The notes under the pieces: model-generated
The model's database searches: none
What the model was told of the DNA's origin: nothing
What the model saw: only the letters and a program-made list of their open reading frames with translations
Position numbers and translations under genes: made by a program
Shown: in pieces, positions 51,103 through 59,796 of the stretch
Numbering within the stretch: position 1 is the stretch's first letter
How the letters are laid out: each line of letters opens with the position of its first letter
From: JAICYJ01 sp963737445
GTDB taxonomy: Bacteria; Actinomycetota; Thermoleophilia; Gaiellales; JAICJC01
Direction: 5' to 3'
Assembly (NCBI GenBank): GCA_963737445.1
Contig: CAVTSO010000002.1
Coordinates: forward strand, 109,130-173,129
Length of the DNA: 64,000 nucleotides

Positions 51103-52016
51103 GGGTGCAGGGCGCGCAGCGTCTCGGCCAGCCCCTCCCCGAGTGGCATCGCCGGCTGCCAGCCCAGCTCGCGCCGCGCCAGCGCGATGTCGAGGCAGCT
51201 GCGGTCGAGCTCACCCAGCCGCGCCGGCCGGTGCTCGGGTGTGACGTCCGTGCCGGCCACCCGCTGCGACTCGGCCAGCAGGTCGATCACGTCGGTCTCG
51301 GTCTGGGTGCCGATGTTGAAGGCCTGCTGTGGTCCCTCGTAGGCCAGCGCCGCCATGTTGGCCGCCACCACGTCGCCCACGTAGACGTAGTCGCGGGTCT
51401 GGCGGCCGTCGCCGAAGATCACCGGCGTCTGGCCCGACGTCAGCTTGCCGAAGAAGATCGCGACCACGCCCGCCTCGCCGTGCGGATCCTGGCGCGGGCC
51501 GTACACATTGCTGTAGCGCAGCACCACGTGGCGCGTGCCGTAGAGCCGGTTGAACAGGCTCAGGTAGAGCTCGGCGCCGTGCTTGGACGTGCCGTACGGC
51601 GACATCGGGGCCGGGTCGATCGCCTCCGGCGAGGGGATCGTCTCTGCCTCCCCGTAGAGCGCACCGCCGGTCGACGAGAAAATTACCCGCGCGCCGGTGC
51701 TGCGGGCGCACTCGAGCACGGCGATCGTGCCGCGCACGTTCACGTCGGCGTCGAAGCCGGGGTCCTCGACGGACGCGCGCACGTCGGCCTGTGCGGCCAG
51801 GTGGAACACCGCCGCCGGCTGCACGTCGTCGAACACCGCCTGCATGGCGTCGTCGTCGCGGATGTCCAGCTCGTGGAACTCGGCTCCGGCGGGCACCCTG
51901 TCCCTGCGTCCGCCGACCAGGTTGTCGATCACGGCAACGCGCCCGCCACGCTCGAGCAGCGCGTCGGCGACGTGTGAGCCGATGAAGCCGGCGCCCCCGG
52001 TGACGACCGCGTCCAT
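51099..52016 (-). CDS. UDP-glucose 4-epimerase-like SDR
   Basis: 305 residues. NAD site AVVTGGAGFIGSHVADALL (3-21), catalytic Ser in FSSTGGALYGE (about 123) and YGTSKHGAE (about 147). C-terminal LGELDRSCLDIALARRELGW is typical of the GalE/WbpP branch. Start ATG at 52016 follows a TATCCT box 8 nt upstream; the longer open frame lies over topoisomerase sequence. Which UDP-sugar it handles is not decidable. Confidence 0.85.
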   Translation of the reverse strand: MDAVVTGGAGFIGSHVADALLERGGRVAVIDNLVGGRRDRVPAGAEFHELDIRDDDAMQAVFDDVQPAAVFHLAAQADVRASVEDPGFDADVNVRGTIAVLECARSTGARVIFSSTGGALYGEAETIPSPEAIDPAPMSPYGTSKHGAELYLSLFNRLYGTRHVVLRYSNVYGPRQDPHGEAGVVAIFFGKLTSGQTPVIFGDGRQTRDYVYVGDVVAANMAALAYEGPQQAFNIGTQTETDVIDLLAESQRVAGTDVTPEHRPARLGELDRSCLDIALARRELGWQPAMPLGEGLAETLRALHP

Positions 52017-52024
52017 GATGGCGC

Positions 52025-52030
52025 AGGATA
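52025..52030 (-). promoter_or_regulatory. -10 box TATCCT
   Basis: TATCCT on the minus strand, 8 nt before the epimerase ATG at 52016 and 19 nt from the topoisomerase stop. Confidence 0.45.
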
Positions 52031-52048
52031 GTGGGTCGGGTCGGTTGG

Positions 52049-55012
52049 CTACGCCGCAGCTTCGGCCGAATCGGCCCGCACGACCTCGACCGATTTGTCG
52101 TCGGTCATCACCAGCCGGCCGGTGAAAGCACCCTGCCGGTCGCGGAACTCGAGCGGCCCGGTGCTGCCCTGCTCGATCACCTGCTTGGCCTCCTCGGGCG
52201 TGATCTCGCGGCCCTTCATCGACTTCCAGATCACGAAGCCGCACCCCGGGTTCTTGCGGCTCTTCCACGATGAGCACCCGTAGGCGCGGCTGTTGCCGCG
52301 GATCTCACCGCCGCAGCGCGGGCAGGTGGCGATCGTCTCGCGTGGCACGCGGGCGGTGGCCGAGCGCACCAGCGGCGCTCCGTCCAGGCCCACGATCAGG
52401 GGCACGTTGCCCTCGCCCAGCACCAGCTTGGCCGGCTGCGGGCCTTCGGCCAGCGTGGCCTCGCCGTGCTCCAGCAGCGCGCGCACCTCGGCCTCGTTGA
52501 CCACGAAGCCCTTCTGCGACTTCCAGATCGTGAACCCGCAGCCCGGCTCGTCCTTGCTCTTCCAGGAGCTGCAGCCGAAGGCGCGCCGGTTCTCCTTGAT
52601 CTCGCCGTCGCCGTTCGGGCAGGGCCCAAGCGCGCCGGTCAGCGGCTTGCCGTCGGGGTCGACGATCACGGGCTGGTTGCCGTCCACCAGCACCAGGTGC
52701 GCGGGCGTGGCCGACTCCAGCTGCGCCTCGCCCTGCTCCAGCAGCCGGCGCACATCGTCGGCGGTGATCGTGAAGCTGCCCTGGGACTTCCAGATCGTGA
52801 AGCCGCAGCCCGGCTCCTTCTTGCTCTTGTAGGAGCTGCAGCCGAACGCCGCGCGGTTCTCGCGGATGTCGCCGTCGCCGTTGGGGCACGGCCCCAGCGC
52901 CAGCGTCTGGGCGATCGGCACGCCGGCGGCGTCCACGATCTCAGGCGTGTTGCCCTCGGCCAGCACCAGACGCGCCTCGACCGGGCCCTGCAGCTCGACC
53001 TGGCCCTGCTCCAGCAGCGCCCGCACCTGGTCGCGGTCGATGGTGAACCCGGCCTGGGTCTTCCAGATCGTGAAGCCGCAGCCCGGCTCCTTCTTGCTCT
53101 TGTAGGAGCTGCAGCCGAAGGCGGAGCGGTTCTCGATCACGTCGCCGTCGCCGTTCGGGCAGGCGCCCAGCGACTCGGTGCGGATCTCGCGGAAGTAGTC
53201 GACCAGCTGCTCCGTGAAGCGGGCGATGTCGGCCATGAAGCCGGCGCGGTCGGCCTGCCCGTGCTCGATCTCGGACAGCCGCTTCTCCCATGAGCCGGTC
53301 AGCTCCGCGGACGTGAGGGCGTGCATGCCCAGGAGCTCGATCGTGTCGCGGCCCTTGGTGGTGGCCACCAGCGCCTTGCCCTCGCGCTCGATGTAGCCGA
53401 CGTTCAGCAGCCGCTCGATCGTGTCGGCGCGGGTGGCCGGGGTGCCGAGGCCGCTGTCCTTCATGGCCTCGCGCAGCTCCTCGTCGTCGATGGCGCGGCC
53501 GGCCGTCTCCATGGCGCCCAGCAGCGACGCCTCGGTGTAGCGGCCGGGCGGCTTGGTCTGCTTCTCCAGCACCTCGGCCGACGTGCAGGTGCCGCGCTCG
53601 CCCTCGTCGATCCGCGGCAGCGTCTGCTCCGGCTCCTCGTCGCCCTTGCGCTCCGGCTCGGCCGGCTCGTCGCCGAAGGCGGGTCCGCGCCAGCCGGCCT
53701 CGAGCAGCCGCCGGCCCTTGGTGCGGAAGCGAGAGCCGCCGGCCTCGGTCACGACCTCGGTGTCCTCGAACCGGGCGTCGGGGTGGAAGACGGCCAGGTA
53801 ACGGCGGCAGATCAGATCGTAGATGCGGCGGTCGTCGTTGGACAGCTCGCCGCGGGGCAGGTCGCCGGTGGGGATGATCGCGTGGTGGTCGTCGACCTTG
53901 CCGTCGTTGACGACGCGCGCCAGCGGCAGCACGTCCAGGCCGGCCACGTACTCGGCGTGGGGCTTGTAGGCCGGGATGCCGCCCAGCGAGGCGGCGATCC
54001 GCTTCAGGGTCGGGATCTGATCGGAGGGCAGGAACTGCGAGCGGGTGCGGGGATAGGTGATGACGGCGCCGTGGGCCGAGCCCTCGTAGAGGCGCTGGGC
54101 GGCGGCCAGCGTGCGCTGGGCGGACAGGCCGTAGCGGCTGTTGGCCTCGCGCTGCAGGCTGGTCAGGTCGTAGAGCAGCGGTGGGCGCGTCTTGCGTTCG
54201 TTGCGCTTGACCGAGAGCACGCTGGCGTCGGCGCCCGAGGCGGCGTCGGCCACAGCCTGCGCCCGCTCGTGCTCCGAGGTGCGGTCCTCCTTGCCCTCGA
54301 ACCAGCGGCCCAGGTACGTGCGCTCCTGGTCGAGCTGGAAGCGGGCGTCGACCTGGAAGTAGGTCTCGGGGACGAAGGCGTCGATCTCGAGGTCGCGGCG
54401 TACGATCAGCGCCAACGTGGGCGTCTGCACCCGGCCCAGCGACACGACGCCCTCCAGGCGGCCGACCTTGGTGGCGGCGCGGGTGCCGTTCATGCCCACC
54501 AGCCAGTCGGCCTCACCGCGGGAGCGGGCGGCGGCGCTGAGCGGCGCCATTTCGGAGGAGTCGCGCAGGTGCTCGAAGCCCTCGCGGATCGCGTCCTTGG
54601 TCATCGATGACACCCACAGCCGCTTGACCGGCTTTTTCACCGCCAGCAGCTCGCGGATGTACTCGAAGATCAGCTCGCCCTCGCGCCCGGCGTCACAGCC
54701 GTTCACGATCTCGTCGACGTCCTTGCGCTTGGCCAGCTTGCGCAGCACGTCCAGCTGCTTCTTGCCGCGGCCCTCGATCGGCTTCAGATGGAACTCGTCG
54801 GGGATGATCGGCAGCCGGTTCAGCGACCACAGCTTGTACTTGGGGTCGTAGTCCTCGGGCTCGGCCAGCTCGACCAGGTGGCCGACCGCCCAGGACACGA
54901 CGAAGTCGTCCGACTCGAGGTAGTCGGACTCTGCCTTAAAGGACCCCGGAAGCGCCTTGGCATAGTCCTTGCCAACGGACGGCTTCTCGGCTATGACGAG
55001 CGTTTTTCCCAT
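52049..55012 (-). CDS. Type IA DNA topoisomerase (TopB-like) with four C-terminal repeats
   Basis: 987 residues. Toprim domain: LVIAEKPSVGKDYA (5-18) and GCDAGREGELIFEYI (about 105). The active-site Tyr is in VITYPRTRSQFLPSD (about 320); the usual PRTDS has Arg in place of Asp. The core ends near 640. Then come four tandem repeats of about 85 residues, each with CP, a GCSSxKSK element and PGCGFxIWK. The first three have CPNGDG where the fourth has CPRCGG, so the last repeat alone has a full four-Cys zinc site. The family decatenates or relaxes negatively supercoiled DNA. Confidence 0.92.
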   Translation of the reverse strand: MGKTLVIAEKPSVGKDYAKALPGSFKAESDYLESDDFVVSWAVGHLVELAEPEDYDPKYKLWSLNRLPIIPDEFHLKPIEGRGKKQLDVLRKLAKRKDVDEIVNGCDAGREGELIFEYIRELLAVKKPVKRLWVSSMTKDAIREGFEHLRDSSEMAPLSAAARSRGEADWLVGMNGTRAATKVGRLEGVVSLGRVQTPTLALIVRRDLEIDAFVPETYFQVDARFQLDQERTYLGRWFEGKEDRTSEHERAQAVADAASGADASVLSVKRNERKTRPPLLYDLTSLQREANSRYGLSAQRTLAAAQRLYEGSAHGAVITYPRTRSQFLPSDQIPTLKRIAASLGGIPAYKPHAEYVAGLDVLPLARVVNDGKVDDHHAIIPTGDLPRGELSNDDRRIYDLICRRYLAVFHPDARFEDTEVVTEAGGSRFRTKGRRLLEAGWRGPAFGDEPAEPERKGDEEPEQTLPRIDEGERGTCTSAEVLEKQTKPPGRYTEASLLGAMETAGRAIDDEELREAMKDSGLGTPATRADTIERLLNVGYIEREGKALVATTKGRDTIELLGMHALTSAELTGSWEKRLSEIEHGQADRAGFMADIARFTEQLVDYFREIRTESLGACPNGDGDVIENRSAFGCSSYKSKKEPGCGFTIWKTQAGFTIDRDQVRALLEQGQVELQGPVEARLVLAEGNTPEIVDAAGVPIAQTLALGPCPNGDGDIRENRAAFGCSSYKSKKEPGCGFTIWKSQGSFTITADDVRRLLEQGEAQLESATPAHLVLVDGNQPVIVDPDGKPLTGALGPCPNGDGEIKENRRAFGCSSWKSKDEPGCGFTIWKSQKGFVVNEAEVRALLEHGEATLAEGPQPAKLVLGEGNVPLIVGLDGAPLVRSATARVPRETIATCPRCGGEIRGNSRAYGCSSWKSRKNPGCGFVIWKSMKGREITPEEAKQVIEQGSTGPLEFRDRQGAFTGRLVMTDDKSVEVVRADSAEAAA
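52300..53175 (-). repeat. Four tandem protein repeats encoded at the topoisomerase C-terminus
   Basis: Imperfect coding repeats, unit about 240-255 nt, seen as recurring DNA for ENR-x-AFGCSS and GCGFTIWK. The three 5' units (by reading direction) are more alike than the fourth, consistent with recent internal duplication. Confidence 0.7.
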
Positions 55013-55023
55013 TCAGGGCGGAG

Positions 55024-55029
55024 AGGGTA
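55024..55029 (-). promoter_or_regulatory. -10 box TACCCT
   Basis: TACCCT on the minus strand, 11 nt before the topoisomerase ATG at 55012, implying a very short leader. Confidence 0.4.
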
Positions 55030-55169
55030 GCACGGGCAATCCCGGTGGTTTGTGCCGATCTGGTCACGGCGCCGTGCCGCCTGTCCACGCGGATCCGCGC
55101 GCTCGCGCGTGAGGGTCTTCGCGGTCGGTGGAGGGAACCATTCGCCCGGTTTTCGGCACCAGCGGTCGG

Positions 55170-55175
55170 TAGCAT
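55170..55175 (+). promoter_or_regulatory. -10 box TAGCAT
   Basis: TAGCAT ends 6 nt before the tmk GTG at 55182; likely promoter for the tmk-holB-PSP1-aldolase unit. Confidence 0.6.
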
Positions 55176-55181
55176 TACCCC

Positions 55182-55775
55182 GTGTTCATCTCCTTCGAGG
55201 GCCTCGACGGCTGCGGCAAGACCACCCAGGCCGCGATGCTGGCGGCCGCCCTGGAGCTGGAGGGGCGCACCGTTGTGCGCGTCCGTGAGCCGGGCGGCAC
55301 GCCCATCGGCGAGCGCATCCGCGAGCTCCTGCTGGACGGCGACTCGGTGATCGGCGGCGCGGCCGAGGCGCTGCTGTACGCTGCCGCCCGCGCTCAGCTG
55401 GTCGACCAGGTGATCCTGCCGGCGCTGGCCCGGGGAGAGGTGGTGGTGGCCGACCGCTTCATCGACTCATCCCTGGCCTACCAGGGCGTCGCCCGCGGCC
55501 TCGGCCTGGAGCAGGTGCTGCAGGCCAACGAGCTTGCGACCGGCGGCCTGATGCCCGACATCACGCTGCTGCTGGCGCTCCCGCCCGAGCTGGCCGCCGT
55601 CCGCCGCGGCGACACCCCCGACCGCATCGAGTCCGAGAACGACGGCTTCCACGCGGCGGTGGCGGAGGGCTTCGCGGCCGCCGCCGCCCGGTTTCCCGAG
55701 CGCATCCACGTGGTGGACGCGTCCGGCCCTCCGCGCGCCGTCCTGGCCCGCGTCCGCGAGGCGGCGAACCTGTGA
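55182..55775 (+). CDS. tmk: Thymidylate kinase
   Basis: 197 residues; phosphorylates dTMP to dTDP. P-loop FEGLDGCGKTTQ (5-16), the REPGGTPIGERIR motif (about 35-47) and DRFIDSSLAYQG (about 92-103). The LID is short, with Arg positions in PDRIESENDGFH. It heads a run joined by GTGA overlaps to holB, as in many bacteria. Confidence 0.95.
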   Translation: MFISFEGLDGCGKTTQAAMLAAALELEGRTVVRVREPGGTPIGERIRELLLDGDSVIGGAAEALLYAAARAQLVDQVILPALARGEVVVADRFIDSSLAYQGVARGLGLEQVLQANELATGGLMPDITLLLALPPELAAVRRGDTPDRIESENDGFHAAVAEGFAAAAARFPERIHVVDASGPPRAVLARVREAANL

Positions 55776-56845
55776 ACGCGCCGTTCGAGGGCCTGCCGCC
55801 GCAGTCCGAGGCCCAGCCGCTGCTGACGGCCGCGCTGGCCGACCCCGGCCACGCCTATCTCTTCTCGGGCCCGGCAGGCACCGGCAAGCGCCGCTACGCC
55901 GAGCACTTCGCCGCGGCGCTGCTCGAGTCGCGGCTGGGTCGGATCGAGACCCGTGCCCACCCCGATCTGTTCGTGCTGGAGGCCGAGGGCGGCTCGATCC
56001 TGATCGACCACGCCCGTGGGCTGCGCCGCGACCTGCACATGCGTCCGTTCGAGGCCGACCGCCGCGTCTACTTGATCCTGGACGCTCACCTGCTCCGCAC
56101 CGAGAGCGCCAACGCGCTCCTGAAGTCGCTCGAGGAGCCGCCCGCCTACGCCGTGTTCGTGCTCGTATCCGACCACGCCGAGGGCATGCTCCCGACCATC
56201 CGCTCCCGGGTCGTGCCGATCCCGTTCCGGCGGCTGAGCAGCGCCCAGCTGACCGAGCTGACCGGCGACGCGGTGGCCGCGCGGGCGGCGCTGGGCGACG
56301 CCGGCCGCGCCCAGCGGCTGGCCTCCGACCCGGAGTCGGCCAAGCGCCGTCGCGCCTACCTGGCGCTGGCGCGCGCCAGCCTGGTCGATCCCGAGTTCGA
56401 CCCGGGCGCCGCCGCCCAGGTGATCACCGACGCTGCGTCGGCTCGCTCCGCCCAGGCCCAGAAGCAGATCGAGCAGGAGGCCGCGCCGCAGCTGGAGGGT
56501 GTCGAGGACGTCCGCCAGCGCAAGGCGCTCGAGAAGCGGATCGAGGATCGCGCCAAGCGCACCGCCCGCCGCGCCCAGATGGAGGAGGTGCGGGACGCGG
56601 TCGATATGGTCGCGTTGTGGTACCGGGATCTGATGGCTGCGGCGATTGGCGCGGAGGGCACGGTGGTAAACTTGGACCTGGCGGGCGAGCTGATTGACGA
56701 CGCCAGACGGTGTGCCCCCGCGGACGCCGCACGAGCGGTGCTGGTAGTCTCGGAGGCGCGTCGGACACTCGAGACAAACGTGCAGCCGGCGTTGGCCGTG
56801 GAGGCGATATTTCACCGTCTGCGGCTGGCTCCAGCAGGGAGTTAG
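55772..56845 (+). CDS. holB: DNA polymerase III delta' subunit
   Basis: 357 residues; clamp-loader subunit. AAA+ core with a P-loop-like SGPAGTGKRRYAEHFAA (about 32-48), sensor region ESANALLKSLEEPPAYAVFVLVSDHAEGMLPTIRSR-type sequence (about 110-150) including the SRC-like SRV. No zinc-binding Cys cluster is seen. A helical Gln/Glu-rich segment (about 225-265) precedes the collar. The GTG start overlaps tmk's stop. Confidence 0.9.
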   Translation: MNAPFEGLPPQSEAQPLLTAALADPGHAYLFSGPAGTGKRRYAEHFAAALLESRLGRIETRAHPDLFVLEAEGGSILIDHARGLRRDLHMRPFEADRRVYLILDAHLLRTESANALLKSLEEPPAYAVFVLVSDHAEGMLPTIRSRVVPIPFRRLSSAQLTELTGDAVAARAALGDAGRAQRLASDPESAKRRRAYLALARASLVDPEFDPGAAAQVITDAASARSAQAQKQIEQEAAPQLEGVEDVRQRKALEKRIEDRAKRTARRAQMEEVRDAVDMVALWYRDLMAAAIGAEGTVVNLDLAGELIDDARRCAPADAARAVLVVSEARRTLETNVQPALAVEAIFHRLRLAPAGS

Positions 56846-56850
56846 ATCAG

Positions 56851-57657
56851 ATGGCGACTGTGGTCGGCGTCGTGTTTCAGCCAGGCGGCAAGGTGTACTC
56901 CTTCGATCCCGCCGGGCTCGAGTTGCGCTGGGACGAGAACGTGATCTGCCAGACCGCCCGCGGCCGCGAGCTGGGCCGGGTGGTGCAGGCTAACCACGAC
57001 GTGCCCGACTCGGAGCTGACCGGGCCGCTGAAGCGCGTGATCCGCCGCGCCGGCGCCGACGACCACGAGCAGGTGCGCAAGAACCGGATCGAGGCCAAGC
57101 GCTCGATGCTCCTGTTCCGTGAGCTGGCCGGCCGCTTCGGCTTGCCGGTGAAACCGCTGTCGGCCGAGATGGTGTTCGACCAGAGCCGGATCGTGTTCTC
57201 GTACGGCAGCGAGGAGCGGCTGGACACCCAGGCGCTGCAGTCGGAGCTGGCCAAACGGTTGAACCGCCGCGTCGAGGTGCGCGCGGTCGGTCCCCGCGAG
57301 GGCGCCCGGCTGTCCGGCGGCGGTGGCCTCTGCGGACCCACCAAGTGCTGCAACCGCTACCCCTCGCACGAGAGCCCGATCACGCTCAAGATGGCCAAGG
57401 ACCAGGAGCTGCCGATGAACCCCGGCCGCATCACCGGTCTGTGCGGCAGGCTACGCTGCTGTCTTGCATTTGAGCATCCGGTCTACCGGTCGTTCCGGGA
57501 TCGGGCCCCCGCGGTGGGGCGCATCGTCACGACACCCCAGGGCCGGGGCGTCATTCGCAGCTACGAGGTGCTGCGGGATGCATGCGTCGTTGAGATGGAA
57601 GGTGAGAAGGAGATGCTGGAAGTGAAGTTGGACGATCTCGCGGATGTGACCGCGTGA
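56851..57657 (+). CDS. PSP1/RicT-family protein
   Basis: 268 residues. The PSP1 core (VVFQPGGKVYSFD at the start, MVFDQSRIVFSYGSEERLD in the middle) is followed by the Cys-rich GGGLCGPTKCCNRY and GLCGRLRCCLAFEH blocks. In RicT/YaaT these Cys bind an iron-sulfur cluster in a complex affecting RNA processing; the order tmk-holB-PSP1 is widely conserved. ATG at 56851 with GGGAG about 10 nt upstream; the end overlaps the next GTG. Confidence 0.9.
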   Translation: MATVVGVVFQPGGKVYSFDPAGLELRWDENVICQTARGRELGRVVQANHDVPDSELTGPLKRVIRRAGADDHEQVRKNRIEAKRSMLLFRELAGRFGLPVKPLSAEMVFDQSRIVFSYGSEERLDTQALQSELAKRLNRRVEVRAVGPREGARLSGGGGLCGPTKCCNRYPSHESPITLKMAKDQELPMNPGRITGLCGRLRCCLAFEHPVYRSFRDRAPAVGRIVTTPQGRGVIRSYEVLRDACVVEMEGEKEMLEVKLDDLADVTA

Positions 57658-58742
57658 CCACCAAGATTGCCTACTGGGGGCCGGGTAGCGACGACCCCGC
57701 GTTGGCGGAGTTCCGCACGCGGCTGCGCGACGAGTGGCTGCGCCGCGGCTACGGCTGGGTGGACGACGAGAACCCCGTCGACGCCGAGGTCGTGTTCAAC
57801 TTCATCAACCCCGACAAGCCGAAGCCGTTCCGGCGGCGGCAGCGCGGCACCTACGTGACCATCATCCACTCGGCGTCCGAGGTGCCCGACGACGTGCTGC
57901 GTTACGAGTATCCGCTGATGGTGCGCGGTCTGGCCAACCTGGGCATGCTGGTGGTTCCGGGCGACTCCTGCCACTTCGTGACGCCGGAGCGTGGCCACTA
58001 CTCGATCCCTGACCCGGGCGATCTCGACACCTGGATCCACGAGATCGTCGATCGCATCACGCCGCTGGCGACCTCGCGGCTGGTGATCGACAACCGCTTC
58101 GACCACGACCTCGAGCCGGAACTGTGGCAGGGCGACGAGCTGACCGAGAGCCTCTACCAGGCCGGGCACCGCCTGGACGCGCTGGGTCTGCTGCCGGCGC
58201 CGTTCCCGCTGCACGAGATCGTGCCCGAGAAGGAGCTGCGCGCGATCAAGCGCATCTACGGGATCGGCGGCCTCTCCTACGGCAACCTGTCGGTGCGCAA
58301 GGACGAGCGGCGCTACTGGATGAGCGCGTCCGGCGTCGACAAGTCAGAACTGCGCGAGGTCGGCAAGGACGTCCTGATGGTGAAGGACTACGAGGCCGAC
58401 ACCGGCACCATGGTGCTGTCCGTGCCGCCCGGCATCGAGCCGAACCGCGTGTCGGTCGACGCCATCGAGCACTGGATGATCTACCAGGAGCACCCCGAGG
58501 TGAACGCGATCGTGCACGTGCACGCGTGGATCCCGGGCATCCCTGCAACCGAGTTCAACTACCCCTGCGGCACGGCCGAGCTGGCGGTGGCCGTGGCGGA
58601 CATCATCCGCGACGAGCACGACCCGTCGCACGCTGTGGTCGGGCTCAAGAACCACGGCATCACGGTCACAGGCACCAGCCTCGAGGACATCTTCGAGCGC
58701 ATCGAGCCGGTGATCGAGGTGCAGGTTCCGATGATCGCCTGA
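57654..58742 (+). CDS. Class II aldolase/adducin domain protein with novel N-terminal domain
   Basis: 362 residues. Residues 165-360 are class II aldolase-like: GNLSVRKDERRYWMSASG, IVHVHAWIPG (two His zinc ligands) and GLKNHGITVTG (third His). The first 160 residues (KIAYWGPGSDDPALAEFRTRLRDEW ... VTIIHSASEVPDD ... LMVRGLANLGMLVVP) look Rossmann-like and I do not recognise them. The GTG overlaps the PSP1 stop as GTGA, so it is cotranslated with replication/RNA genes. Reaction unknown; aldol cleavage or epimerisation of a sugar phosphate is the family norm. Confidence 0.75.
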   Translation: MTTKIAYWGPGSDDPALAEFRTRLRDEWLRRGYGWVDDENPVDAEVVFNFINPDKPKPFRRRQRGTYVTIIHSASEVPDDVLRYEYPLMVRGLANLGMLVVPGDSCHFVTPERGHYSIPDPGDLDTWIHEIVDRITPLATSRLVIDNRFDHDLEPELWQGDELTESLYQAGHRLDALGLLPAPFPLHEIVPEKELRAIKRIYGIGGLSYGNLSVRKDERRYWMSASGVDKSELREVGKDVLMVKDYEADTGTMVLSVPPGIEPNRVSVDAIEHWMIYQEHPEVNAIVHVHAWIPGIPATEFNYPCGTAELAVAVADIIRDEHDPSHAVVGLKNHGITVTGTSLEDIFERIEPVIEVQVPMIA

Positions 58743-58766
58743 CCCCGCGAACCCTGCCGCGTAGGC

Positions 58767-59762
58767 TCAATGACGGTGGTAGCCGTCGCTCTTGAACCAG
58801 GCGATGGTGTCGGCCAGCGTCTCATCCAGCGGCCGGGTGCCGTATCCGAGCTCGGTGCGCGCCTTCTGGGATGTGTAGAACCACCAGTACGCGCTGGAGC
58901 GCAACTCGTTGTCGTCGAGTGGCACCAGCGGCAGCCGCAGAGCCCGCGACACCCGCAGGAACGGCGTGAGCGCGCCCACCGGCAGCTTGTAGGTCGCCCG
59001 TCGGCGGCCGGACACGGCGCCGACGCGTTCGAAGAACTCGGGGTAGGGGAGGTTGCCCTCGTCGTTGGAGAGGATGTACCGCTCGCCGGATGCGCCCCGC
59101 TGCTCTGCCAGCAGCATGCCGGCGACCACGTCGCGCACGTCCACGTAGGACAGCCCGCCTCGCACGGTGAACCGCAGCACGCCGCGCAGGTACTCCTCGA
59201 TCGGCCAGGACGACACGCGGTGGACGTCGCCCGGCCCGATCAGGAATCCCGGGTTGACGACCACGACGTCGAGGCCGTCGGCGGCCGCCTGCAGCGCGTG
59301 CTGCTCGCCCAGCGCCTTGGCGCGCGCGTACCGGAAGTCGGGGCGCCCGTCGTCCCCGTCGAGCAGCCAGTGGGCCTCGCTGCGCGGGTGCTCGGGCGTC
59401 GACGCGGGACCCATCGCGCCCACGCTGGACGCGAACACGACGCGCTCGACACCAGCCGCTGCCGCCGCGTCCAGCAGGTTCTTGGCGCCCACCACGTTGA
59501 CCTGCTCCAGGCGCAGGTCGTCGGCGGCGCGGTGGCCGACCACGCCGGCCAGGTGGAACACGTGGCTGACGCCTTCCAGCGCCGGCGCCAGCGTCTCCGG
59601 GTGGGTGACGTCGCCGAGCACCGTCATGGCGCCGGTACCCGACAGCCGCTGCTCGGAGTCCCACGTCCGGACCATCGCACGCACGTCGCGGCCCTGGGCG
59701 CGCAGCTGCCGCACCATCTCCACGCCGATGTAGCCGGCGGCACCGGTGACGAGGGTCAGCAT
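58767..59762 (-). CDS. NAD-dependent epimerase/dehydratase (extended SDR)
   Basis: 331 residues. Cofactor motif LVTGAAGYIGVEMVRQL (4-20), catalytic Ser in FASSVGAMGP (about 113) and YARAKALGEQ (about 148). The pattern VVNPGFLIGPGD and the shape of the C-terminus match dihydroflavonol-reductase-like/hopanoid-associated sugar epimerases. ATG at 59762 is set by a -10 box 7 nt upstream; the longer open frame runs into the divergent MFS gene. Confidence 0.82.
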   Translation of the reverse strand: MLTLVTGAAGYIGVEMVRQLRAQGRDVRAMVRTWDSEQRLSGTGAMTVLGDVTHPETLAPALEGVSHVFHLAGVVGHRAADDLRLEQVNVVGAKNLLDAAAAAGVERVVFASSVGAMGPASTPEHPRSEAHWLLDGDDGRPDFRYARAKALGEQHALQAAADGLDVVVVNPGFLIGPGDVHRVSSWPIEEYLRGVLRFTVRGGLSYVDVRDVVAGMLLAEQRGASGERYILSNDEGNLPYPEFFERVGAVSGRRRATYKLPVGALTPFLRVSRALRLPLVPLDDNELRSSAYWWFYTSQKARTELGYGTRPLDETLADTIAWFKSDGYHRH

Positions 59763-59769
59763 CCCGGAA

Positions 59770-59775
59770 AGCCTA
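59770..59775 (-). promoter_or_regulatory. -10 box TAGGCT
   Basis: TAGGCT on the minus strand, 7 nt before the epimerase ATG. Divergent gap of only 34 bp holds both this and the MFS promoter. Confidence 0.55.
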
Positions 59776-59784
59776 CCGGCGGGA

Positions 59785-59790
59785 TAGGTT
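59785..59790 (+). promoter_or_regulatory. -10 box TAGGTT
   Basis: TAGGTT ends 6 nt before the ATG of the MFS gene at 59797. Confidence 0.6.
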
Positions 59791-59796
59791 TCCCGG

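Noticed and set aside
52300..53175. Tandem DNA repeats as a CRISPR or satellite array
   Set aside because: The repeats are coding modules of the topoisomerase, about 250 nt each and without constant direct repeats. No CRISPR array was seen anywhere in the window.
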